Positions 36,024 through 44,900 of a stretch of 45,913 bases of DNA are shown in pieces. This DNA is from Nostoc sp. PA-18-2419 (lineage in GTDB: Bacteria; Cyanobacteriota; Cyanobacteriia; Cyanobacteriales; Nostocaceae), in NCBI RefSeq assembly GCF_005869855.1, contig NZ_SZNH01000002.1, positions 325,336-371,248 on the forward strand, in the 5' to 3' direction. The notes under the pieces are model-generated. The model made no database searches and had not been told where the DNA came from. It saw only the letters and a program-made list of their open reading frames with translations. A program made the translations under genes and the position numbers. Position 1 is the first letter of the stretch; each line of letters opens with the position of its first letter.

Positions 36024-37283
36024 ATGACTAAACAACGACTCCGCATTGCCCTATTTACTGGATTGTACGCTCCTTTCTTAACTGGAGTTTCTGTGGCAGT
36101 ACATCAAAGAGTTCGTTGGTTGCTGCAACAGGGACATGAGGTTTTTTTGATTCATCCCCAAATTAACGATCGCTACCCAAAAAATGTTGGCGCTCGTCCA
36201 ATGCCAGGATTAAATGAAATTCAATCTTTCCCTAACTTATCTACTTACGCATTCCCTACAAAACCATTAATATTCTACAAGTCTCTTCCCCAACCATTGC
36301 ATTATCGACATTGGAGTGATACCAAGCTGCTAGAAAAATTTCAGCCCGATATTATAGTGGTTGAAGAAGCACCACAAATGAGAGGTTTATACTCATTTTT
36401 CTTGCAAGGTTATGGCCGCCCTGTGGGGGCACAATACGCTAAACGAACAGGTACACCAATCATATCGCTTTTCCATACTGATATTGTTGAGTACATAAAA
36501 TATTACTTTGGAAAGAAATTCTTCAGTTTGATTCGTCCAATCATCCCCATTTTGGTGAAACAGTTCAGCAATTCATATGACTTGAATTTCTTTTCTTCTC
36601 AAGAACAACTGAATAAGTACAAGGATCTCAAATGCCAACGTGCTGAATATCTCGCTTATCAAGGTATAGATTGCGAAAAATTTCATCCGCGAAATATTTG
36701 TTATGACCCAATTCCCAACGACTCCCGACCAACTTTGTTGTTTGTCGGACGGATTACTGCCGAAAAGAATGTTAACCAACTGATTGATATATTTCCGCTC
36801 ATTGCTGCCAAAATTCCTGATGTCCATCTGGTAATCGTTGGAAGTGGTCCCCAGGATGAAGAAATCCGTCAGCGTGCCCGAAAGTTTGCATCGGGCATTA
36901 CCATCTGGGGTGAGTCCCACGGTACAGAACTTTTAGGTTGGTTTGCCAGAGCAGATGTTTTTGTTAACCCCTCGATTACCGAAAACTTCTGCACGACAAA
37001 TAACGAAGCCCTAGCCTCTGGAACCCCTGTGGTTGCTGTTATTGCACCATCAACCTCAGAACAAGTGTTTCCTGGTCGCAACGGCTTCCTTGCTCAACCC
37101 AACAACCCAACAGACTTTGCCCAAAAGGTAATTGCGATTCTAGAAAATCCAGACTTGAAGGCAGATATGACAAGACTTGCTCGCCCTTCGATCATCGATT
37201 TTGATTGGTCGGCGTGTATGGAAAAATTTGAAGACAAACTCTATCAAATTGTTGAACGCTCAAAGAAAGTGAAGGCAGTATAA
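36024..37283 (+). CDS. hglT: GT4 glycosyltransferase, probable HglT
   Basis: A 419-residue GT-B enzyme of family 4. The N-terminal domain has FTGLYAPFLTGVSVAVHQRVRWL, here seen as TGVSVAVHQRV; the C-terminal donor domain has LLFVGRITAEKNV and the E-x7-E motif ENFCTTNNE. There is no signal or membrane helix, so it works at the cytoplasmic side. HglT (all5341 in PCC 7120) transfers glucose to the long-chain alcohol to make the main heterocyst glycolipid. The position at the end of this plus-strand block and the family assignment support hglT, but I cannot align it. A strong hairpin terminator follows at 37324-37352. Confidence 0.75.
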   Translation: MTKQRLRIALFTGLYAPFLTGVSVAVHQRVRWLLQQGHEVFLIHPQINDRYPKNVGARPMPGLNEIQSFPNLSTYAFPTKPLIFYKSLPQPLHYRHWSDTKLLEKFQPDIIVVEEAPQMRGLYSFFLQGYGRPVGAQYAKRTGTPIISLFHTDIVEYIKYYFGKKFFSLIRPIIPILVKQFSNSYDLNFFSSQEQLNKYKDLKCQRAEYLAYQGIDCEKFHPRNICYDPIPNDSRPTLLFVGRITAEKNVNQLIDIFPLIAAKIPDVHLVIVGSGPQDEEIRQRARKFASGITIWGESHGTELLGWFARADVFVNPSITENFCTTNNEALASGTPVVAVIAPSTSEQVFPGRNGFLAQPNNPTDFAQKVIAILENPDLKADMTRLARPSIIDFDWSACMEKFEDKLYQIVERSKKVKAV

Positions 37284-37323
37284 AGCCATTTTCTCAGTTA
37301 ATTGAATTATAGATTTTCATAGA

Positions 37324-37352
37324 GGTACGGCATTGCCGTGCCTTTATTTTTT
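37324..37352 (+). terminator. Rho-independent terminator after hglT
   Basis: An 8-bp stem (GGTACGGC / GCCGTGCC, one G-U pair) with a 3-base loop runs from 37324 to 37342 and is followed directly by TTTATTTTTT. It starts 41 bases past the hglT stop and closes the glycolipid block. Confidence 0.85.
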
Positions 37353-37462
37353 GATAAATAAATTTAATCCTATACAGATTACCAGAAGAATGTAACTATT
37401 AAAACCTTTGTTGTATCCGCGTTTCCAATCAATCTGATGTGGTGTCCGGTGAAAGAATTATC

Positions 37463-37510
37463 TTTAACATATTGTTAAAAGTTTGACAAAAAATATCAAT
37501 TAGTTCTAAA
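37463..37510 (+). promoter_or_regulatory. Candidate operator and promoter for the iron-uptake operon
   Basis: The perfect inverted repeat TTTAACA-tat-TGTTAAA (37463-37479) is followed three bases later by TTGACA (37483-37488), a 16-base spacer and TCTAAA (37505-37510), a fair -35/-10 pair, 46 bases before the permease start. The repeat is not a classical Fur box, so the regulator is unknown. Confidence 0.45.
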
Positions 37511-37556
37511 GTAAGTTCTGAATTATAAAGAAAAAAGTTATCAACAAAAGTATTTT

Positions 37557-38393
37557 ATGCTTGCAACCTTTCTAATCATGTTCCGGGAAGGGGTGGAAGC
37601 GGCTTTGATTGTTGGTATTATTGCCAGTTATCTCAAACAGACTGGACGTACCTATCTGATGAAAGCCGTCTGGATTGGAGTTATCCTTGCGACTCTACTG
37701 TGTTTGGCATTGGCAATAATTTTGCAAGCAACAAGTGGCGATTTTCCCCAGCAACAACAGGAATTATTTGCAGGCGTAATCTCACTCGTTGCAGTTGGGG
37801 TGCTTACGTGGATGGTTTTCTGGATGCGACGTGCTGCACGTTCGATAAAAGGTGAGTTGCACTCCCAAATTGAAACCGCAATTTCTCAAGGCGATCGCTG
37901 GGGTTTGGCGTTGGTTGGGATGTCGTTTTTTGCTGTCCTACGTGAAGGATTAGAAACAGTAGTCTTTCTGCTTGCTAGTTTTCAACAAAACTTAGGGTTT
38001 GGCGTACCATTGGGTGCGGTATTGGGATATGCAGGGGCGATCGCAGTTGGAGTAGGGATTTATCAAGGTGGTGTTCGCATCAATCTCGGACGATTTTTTA
38101 AATGGACGGGAGCTTTTATTATCTTGGTGGCTGCGGGACTTTTTGCAGGTGCAGTCCGGGCTTTTCACGAAGCTGGAATTTGGAATTCACTACAAAATAC
38201 CGTTTTTGATGCCAGTCGAACTCTGCCGACACATGGAGTTATTGGTTCAGTGTTAGCGGGTATTTTTGGCTACAACGAGGCTCCTACCGTCGGTGAAGTG
38301 ATCGCTTATTTTGGCTATTTGATTCCCACGATGCTGCTGTTCTTTTCTGGAAGTAAGGCAAGACAGAAAACTCCTGCAACCCATATTAGGTAA
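37557..38393 (+). CDS. efeU: FTR1-family iron permease (EfeU-like)
   Basis: A 278-residue membrane protein with about seven helices. Both iron-binding REGxE motifs are present: REGVE at residues 10-14 and REGLE near 127. These carry oxidised iron through the membrane in FTR1/EfeU proteins. It is the first gene of a three-gene plus-strand set with EfeO- and EfeB-like proteins, the standard EfeUOB iron (and possibly haem-iron) uptake system. The ATG at 37557 is directly at the start of the conserved MLATFLIMFREG. The EfeO gene follows after 68 bases. Confidence 0.92.
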   Translation: MLATFLIMFREGVEAALIVGIIASYLKQTGRTYLMKAVWIGVILATLLCLALAIILQATSGDFPQQQQELFAGVISLVAVGVLTWMVFWMRRAARSIKGELHSQIETAISQGDRWGLALVGMSFFAVLREGLETVVFLLASFQQNLGFGVPLGAVLGYAGAIAVGVGIYQGGVRINLGRFFKWTGAFIILVAAGLFAGAVRAFHEAGIWNSLQNTVFDASRTLPTHGVIGSVLAGIFGYNEAPTVGEVIAYFGYLIPTMLLFFSGSKARQKTPATHIR

Positions 38394-38461
38394 AAAGAGA
38401 AGCGTTTTGAGCTATTGGTTTGAAATCTGAAGTTTTAGTAATTTTACTTAGAAATGCAATC

Positions 38462-39670
38462 ATGAAAAGTCAAATTAATTATAGTTGGAAGTGGATGTGT
38501 TTGCCTGCGATCGCTTGTTTAATTGCCTTAACCGCAACTGGTTGTAATTCCAACAAAGCTAGCGAAGAAAGCAATAATTCTTCCCAAGCACAAAATGTAA
38601 GCAACACAGATACCAAAAGTATTCCTGAAACTCCGGTGACAGTCACAGACAAAGGCTGCGAACCCAATCAACTTTCAGTTGCAGCGGGTAAAAATAGTTT
38701 TGTGATTACCAATAAAACTAACCAACCTCTAGAGTGGGAAATTTTATCTGGCGTCAAGGTTATTGGTGAGCGAGAAAATATTGCACCTGGGTTTGTGCAG
38801 AAACTCAAAGAACAGTTAGACCCAGGCGAGTATGAAATGACTTGTGGTTTACGCAGCAACCCCAAAGGCAAACTGATAGTCAAAGCAGCAGACAATGCCA
38901 CCCAGGCAAGTACTACTGTTGACCAAAATAAACTAATTGGTGCTATAGCAGAGTACAAAGTCTACATTACCAAAGAAACTGACCAATTGGCAGACAAGAC
39001 CAAAACCTTTACTGATGCAGTAATTGCAGGGGACCTTCCCAAAGCCCAGAAGCTATACGCACCCGCTCGTGTCTACTATGAACGGACAGAACCAATTGCC
39101 GAACTTTTCTCCGACCTTGACGGTAGTATAGATACCCGTCCTGATGACTTTGAAAAGAAAGAAGCTGACCCCAAATTTATCGGCTTTCATCGTTTAGAAA
39201 AAGCACTATTCCAAGATAAAACTACCAAGGGGATGAAACCTATAGCCGAAAAGTTGAGAAATGATTGCCTAGAGTTACAAAAACGCATCTCTACACTAAC
39301 TATTGAGCCGAAGAATATGGTTGGTGGTGCTGCCGATTTGATTGAAGAAGTTGCTAAAACCAAGGTTTCTGGAGAAGAAGACCGCTACAGTGGCACTGAT
39401 TTGTGGGATTTTAACTCTAATGTTGAAGGCTCTCAAAAGATTGTTGAATTGTTGCGTCCAGAAATTCAAAAAGCCAATCCAGAATTACTTAAGCGTGTGG
39501 ATGATAATTTTGCCAAGGTAAATCAGGGATTAGCGAAGTACAAAGCTCCCGGAGGTGGTTTTGTTAGCTATGACAAACTTACTGAACCCGATAAAAAAGA
39601 CTTAAAAGCAGCAATTACCGTCTTAGCCGAAGACCTCTCGCAACTTCGGGGAACCCTTGGCGTTGATTAA
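38462..39670 (+). CDS. efeO: EfeO-like lipoprotein with cupredoxin and imelysin (M75) domains
   Basis: From the ATG at 38462 this is a 402-residue lipoprotein. Its signal peptide ends in the lipobox LTATGC, so it is lipid-anchored on the outer side of a membrane. A cupredoxin-like domain (about 45-140) is followed by an imelysin/M75 domain (about 155-400) with the metal-binding GFHRLEKAL (HxxE). EfeO delivers iron to the permease. A TTG at 38420 would add 14 residues but spoil the signal peptide. It lies between the permease and the DyP peroxidase genes and is likely co-transcribed with both. Confidence 0.9.
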   Translation: MKSQINYSWKWMCLPAIACLIALTATGCNSNKASEESNNSSQAQNVSNTDTKSIPETPVTVTDKGCEPNQLSVAAGKNSFVITNKTNQPLEWEILSGVKVIGERENIAPGFVQKLKEQLDPGEYEMTCGLRSNPKGKLIVKAADNATQASTTVDQNKLIGAIAEYKVYITKETDQLADKTKTFTDAVIAGDLPKAQKLYAPARVYYERTEPIAELFSDLDGSIDTRPDDFEKKEADPKFIGFHRLEKALFQDKTTKGMKPIAEKLRNDCLELQKRISTLTIEPKNMVGGAADLIEEVAKTKVSGEEDRYSGTDLWDFNSNVEGSQKIVELLRPEIQKANPELLKRVDDNFAKVNQGLAKYKAPGGGFVSYDKLTEPDKKDLKAAITVLAEDLSQLRGTLGVD

Positions 39671-39778
39671 AATTTAGCACTAAGGAAGTAGAAAGATAAA
39701 AAGTAAAAGGTAAAAGAATAATCTTTTGCTTTTTACTTTTGACTTTTTTATACTCAATCTCCATAAGGAATGTAGATA

Positions 39779-41041
39779 ATGTCATTTACTATAAAAAAGC
39801 CTGATTTACATATTACCTCCCGTATTAGTCGGCGTGACCTCTTAATTGGTATGGCCGCAGCCGGGGGAGTCGCAGCTTTAACAACACTTAGTTTTCGCAC
39901 ATTTTTAGCAAATAGCGAAGACACTACCCAAGAAAGCCAACCTTTCTTTGGCGTTCATCAAGCGGGTATTCTCACACCTGCACCTGCTTCGGCTTTAATG
40001 GTTAGCTTTGATGTGGTAGCTAGTAACAAAGAAGATTTAGTCAGACTATTTAAAACTCTGACCGAACGAATTGAGTTTTTAATGCTTGGAGGAACTCCTA
40101 AAACTGTAGATCCGAAACTTCCACCTCCCGACTCTGGTGTTTTAGGTACGAAAGTTTTTCCTGATAACCTCACTATCACAGCAGCAGTAGGAGCATCATT
40201 ATTTGATAACCGCTATGGTTTAAATAATCTTAAACCAAAGCATTTAACAACTATGAATAGCTTTCGTAATGATGCTTTGGATGCTAATTTGTGCCATGGA
40301 GATTTACTGCTTCAGTTTTGTTCAAATACAGCAGAAACTAATATTCACGCACTACGTGATATTATTAAAAATTTTCCAGGTTTACTAAGTTTGCGCTGGA
40401 AAATGGAAGGGTTTCTTCCACCTCACACAATTAAAAAACTTGGCAAAGATACAGTACGTAATTTGTTAGGCTTCAAAGATGGTACAGCTAATCTGGATGT
40501 TACCAACAGTGGCTTAATGAATAAAGTTGTTTGGGTACAACCAAACACTGATGAACCTGCTTGGACTGCTGGTGGTACATATCAAGTTGTACGGGTGATT
40601 CGTAACTTTGTCGAACGTTGGGACAGAACGCCTTTGCAAGAACAACAGAAAATTATCGGGCGTGATAAAGATATTGGCGCACCTTTAGGAATGAAAAACG
40701 AGCATGATCTTCCCAACTATCAACAAGATGCCCAAGGTAAACAAATTCCTTTAGATGCTCATATTCGCCTTGCAAATCCTCGTAAGTCAGAATCAAGTTT
40801 AATACTACGTCGTGGCTTCAATTACTCGCGTGAATTTGACAAATCTGGACAGTTGGATATGGGATTGCTGTTTGTTTGTTTCCAGTCCAATTTGGAGAAG
40901 GGTTTTATTACAGTACAGGAACGCTTAAATGGAGAGCCTTTAGAAGAGTATATCAAGCCGATTGGCGGAGGATATTTCTTTGCGTTACCAGGAGTTTCGG
41001 CAAAGGATGGTTATCTCGGTCAATCTTTATTAGAAGCTTAA
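39779..41041 (+). CDS. efeB: Tat-exported DyP-type peroxidase (EfeB-like)
   Basis: A 420-residue haem peroxidase. The N-terminus carries a twin-arginine signal ([21 protein letters not shown]), so the folded haem protein is exported. The DyP signature [10 protein letters not shown] and the haem-ligand region [15 protein letters not shown] are present. EfeB oxidises ferrous iron for the FTR1 permease and has been proposed to free iron from haem. The ATG at 39779 follows AAGGA; the gene starts 108 bases after efeO and ends 64 bases from the convergent DUF2085 gene. Confidence 0.92.
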   Translation: MSFTIKKPDLHITSRISRRDLLIGMAAAGGVAALTTLSFRTFLANSEDTTQESQPFFGVHQAGILTPAPASALMVSFDVVASNKEDLVRLFKTLTERIEFLMLGGTPKTVDPKLPPPDSGVLGTKVFPDNLTITAAVGASLFDNRYGLNNLKPKHLTTMNSFRNDALDANLCHGDLLLQFCSNTAETNIHALRDIIKNFPGLLSLRWKMEGFLPPHTIKKLGKDTVRNLLGFKDGTANLDVTNSGLMNKVVWVQPNTDEPAWTAGGTYQVVRVIRNFVERWDRTPLQEQQKIIGRDKDIGAPLGMKNEHDLPNYQQDAQGKQIPLDAHIRLANPRKSESSLILRRGFNYSREFDKSGQLDMGLLFVCFQSNLEKGFITVQERLNGEPLEEYIKPIGGGYFFALPGVSAKDGYLGQSLLEA

Positions 41042-41105
41042 GTCCTTCTACTTATACAAATAAATTCAAAAATCAAAGCGGATTACTACATCTGTACAAT
41101 CAATT

Positions 41106-41630
41106 TCATCTGGTTTTAGCAGTCTGCCACCCATGTAAAATTGGCATAGTAAATAATCCCCACGCTAAACCTGTAATCAACCCAAAAGGCGTAACCAGAT
41201 AATTATTAAAACTCCACAAACCCAAAATCTGTGCAGCCAATTCTAAAGGATAAGCCATCATTAGCACACTAGCTAATGCTGCACCACTCCAACCATATTG
41301 ACTTAGCCAGTAAAAACCTTTATCACCTGTTACCGCATACAACAGCCGAGTAATCAGCAAACCTATGACAGTACCATAGCAGCGCATACACACAGCCATA
41401 ATATACGGGGATGCTAAATCTAAGCCCATAGTGGGTTGCGGACATACATAATTACCCATGAAGTAAATAATGTTGGCAATTCCCCCAAGCAAAGACACCC
41501 CAGACGCAGCCAAAAAGGGAGCCGTTACAGGGCCGACAACCATCCCCACTAGCATAATGTCAGCAATCAAACTGACCCAATTGAGATTTTTGGCAGATAG
41601 TAACTGCTGGGCGAAAACGGTTCTTTGCAT
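41106..41630 (-). CDS. DUF2085 family membrane protein
   Basis: A 174-residue protein with about four membrane helices. The two cysteine motifs that mark DUF2085, CPQPTMG and, about 25 residues later, CMRCYG, are present and might bind a metal or haem. The function of the family is not known. It converges on efeB. The start at 41630 gives MQRTVFAQQLLS, a short polar N-terminus before the first helix; no strong Shine-Dalgarno is seen. Confidence 0.85.
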   Translation of the reverse strand: MQRTVFAQQLLSAKNLNWVSLIADIMLVGMVVGPVTAPFLAASGVSLLGGIANIIYFMGNYVCPQPTMGLDLASPYIMAVCMRCYGTVIGLLITRLLYAVTGDKGFYWLSQYGWSGAALASVLMMAYPLELAAQILGLWSFNNYLVTPFGLITGLAWGLFTMPILHGWQTAKTR

Positions 41631-41980
41631 AAAATATCCTTTTCTTATATTGTTTTTTATGCTTTTTTATGTTTTTTAAAATATTCACATATCTATTTTT
41701 TATCTTCACTAAGTAGGTAGATAAAAATATTTTAAACTCTACTAATCAAATCATGTTTTTCTAGATTTTATTGCCAAAATTAGGAAAATATCAACATTTT
41801 TTGGTTTATTATGTAATAAAAATTGAATTTTTGTGTAATAATTTACCATAACTGCATATTATTACTCATGAGAATAAATTACTAATCTATCTCGGGAAAG
41901 TTTTTAGAAGTTACTATAAGCAACTATGTTATTGTCGTTAAGAAATTGTTTGTTACTCAACAGCATTACTAGTAACGAAA
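41631..41980. other. AT-rich divergent promoter region
   Basis: The 350 bases between the DUF2085 gene and the TamB-like gene are very AT-rich and must contain both promoters. I see no gene, strong inverted repeat or named operator. Confidence 0.5.
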
Positions 41981-44900
41981 ATGACTAGCTCTCCAAATCC
42001 AGGAAATGACCAAGAACCAAGGAATCGTCGTTTGAATCTCCTCATTTTAAAACGTGCTGGTCTGGTTTTAGGAATTATTTCGCTTGGAGGAATTGCAGCT
42101 GGTGTTTGGTGGGCTAGAAATTATGTATATCAAGACCTAGCACCTTTAGTCGAACAAAATCTCGAACAATTACTTGGGCGTCCTATAAAATTAGGGAGAG
42201 TCGAAAGTTTTTCAGTTTCTAGTTTAAGATTTGCTTCTCTAGCAATTCCAGCAACTCCTACCGATGCAGACCAATTGACAGCAAAAGCTGTGGATGTGCA
42301 GTTTTCACTTTTAGAAGTTATTTTAACTAGAAAATTACCATTAAACGTTACATTAGTCCAGCCTAATATTTTTATCCAACAGGATCGAGATGGTCGCTGG
42401 GTTACAGCTCAAGTTAAGAGTGGAGAAGGCAAAGGTGCGATTCAAACCGAGTTACAAACACTTGAGATAGTTGATGGAAATGTGGAATTATTACCAGCCT
42501 CCGCACCAACTAAACCTAAAGGTTCTGTAGTCATAAATCAATTTGGTGCGATCGCTAAATTTTTACCTGAAAATAAAGGGGCTGGTTATGAAATAAATGG
42601 TCAACTCACTAGAGGAGGTGCAGTTAAAATCTCTGGTGAAACACAATTTAAACCTCAACTAACTAATCTCAAAGTTGTAGCACAAAGTTTACAAGCATCT
42701 GATATAACTCGTTTAATTGAGTTGCCAATTGCTTTGCAAGCTGGGCAAATAGATGCTGATTTAGGAGTTGAAATTCCATCAAATGCTTCGCAAATAGCTA
42801 TTACTGGTACAGCTACTCCTAAGCAAGTGACTGCTCAAATTGAAAATCTTCCTCAAAAGTTTGTCAATTCTAATGGCAAAATAACATTTCAAGGTCAAAC
42901 GATCGCCTTAAATAATCTAACTGCAAACTTTGGCAAAGTCCCCATTATCGCCAATGGAGCAGTCAATACCCAAACAGGTTTCAATATCTTAGCCCAGGTA
43001 AAACCAGTCACTGCTAAAAATCTCTTAGAGACGCTAAAAATAAATTCGCCAGTGGTAGCTACTGGTGAAGTGCAAGCAAATATTAAGTTACTGGGGTCAC
43101 TTCAGCAGCCTGTTCTTAGCGGTAGTGCAAATAACACCAAACCAATTCAAGTTGACCGCATTCAATTCAAAACCGTCAACACTGATTTTCGGTTAAACGT
43201 ATCTAAAAAGACATCTCAGATTACCGTCTCCAATCTCAAATTAGTCCCCGTAGCCGGTGGTGAAATTACTGGAGGCGGTCAAGCGGTGCTCAACGATAAA
43301 GTAAAATTTAATATTAAAGCTGACGGGATATCAGGAGATGTACTGGCACGCAGCTACGGCTTGACTCCTCCAATTAGCGTTGGCAATGTCTCGGCAAAGG
43401 CGGAAATTACTGGTTCATTGGGTAAACAACCTTTGGCACTTAACGTTTCCAGCGTTCAAGTGCGGCCTCCAGCCGGCGGGCAAATCCTGGGGAGTGGTCA
43501 AATTCAGCTTGCACCCCAAGGCAATGTCTTGTTTAACATTCAAGCCCAAAATTTACCAGGAGATGCCCTGGTTAACACAAACAATACTTCATCCTCGCTC
43601 AAAATTGGTACGATATCCGCAAATGCCAGAATTTCTGGTACTCTCGGCAATCTACGGACTACAGTGCAACTGCAAGCGCCTACTGCTAGCTATCCCACTA
43701 GCGGACAAGTTGTAATTGCTCAACAAGGGCAGAATATCCGATTGCCAAGTGCTGTTTTCAACGTGCTAGGCGGTAGAATCACAGCCACAGGTCGACTTGC
43801 ACAACAACGCTGGCAAGCTTTTGTCAACGCCCAAAAGTTGCAATTAAATCGTTTGCAGCAGATACCACCCCAGTTCCAGGGAGTTCTCAGCAATGCGGCG
43901 TTGAATTTGTCAGGTACTACTACTTCTTTTCAACCATCAAACATTCAAGCCACAGGACAAGCAAACTTGAATGTGGCGGGAGGTACAGTTAACCTCAGGA
44001 ATATTAACCTGGATGGCGGTCGCTGGCAAACAGTTGCTAATACTTCTCAAATTCAACTCAATCGATTCTCACCCCAACTGCGGGGACGGCTTAGTAGTAA
44101 TGTCAAGTTGACAGGCACAACAGAATCCTTCCAGCTTGCAGATATTCGAGCCGCCGGACAAATTAGGGCTTCACAAGGGTTAGCACAGTTAGCACAACCA
44201 GTGACAGCACAATTTCTCTGGAATGGACAGCAGATTATAGTTGAACGGGCAACAACTCCAGGAGCGGTCGCTCGTGGGGCGATCGCTGTACAATTACCGC
44301 AAACGGGTACACCGCAAATTGCTGGCTTTGATTTCAATGTCATCGCCGAGAACTTTAACCTGAAAAATACAGGTTTTAAAGTTCCAGGAGATATAGCACT
44401 AGCAGGATTAGTAGATTTTAATGGGCAAGTTACAGGTACTCTAGAAACTCCCCAAGCCACGGGTAATATTCGCCTGCGGAATTTTAATGTTAGTAACTTG
44501 GCATTCGACCCAGTTTTAACTGGAGACGTGAATTTTCAAGGTGGACAAGGAGCTAGACTGCAACTAGCAGGTAAACAAGACAGAATAGCGGTAAATTTGG
44601 GTGCAGATTATCGCCCAACATCATTTTTAGTCAAACGCGGTGGAGCGGTTACCACAGGCACAACCGAGGGAGATAACTTAATTATCAACGCCCAACAATT
44701 CCCCATAGCACTTGTTGGAAGCTTTTTACCTGATAATAGATTGAAACCTTTAGCAGGGCAATTATCAGGAAATTTAGTTGTTAATCTCAATAATTATGCA
44801 ATTGCTGGGGACGTAGCGATCGCCAATCCTCGTGTTGCCAGAGTCCGAGCAGACGAATTTCGCGGTAATATCAACTATGCCGATGGGGCTGCTAGTTTAA

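Noticed and set aside
43380..44790. ORFs of 60-135 codons in this span
   Set aside because: All lie inside the open TamB-like frame that runs from 41981 to the window end.
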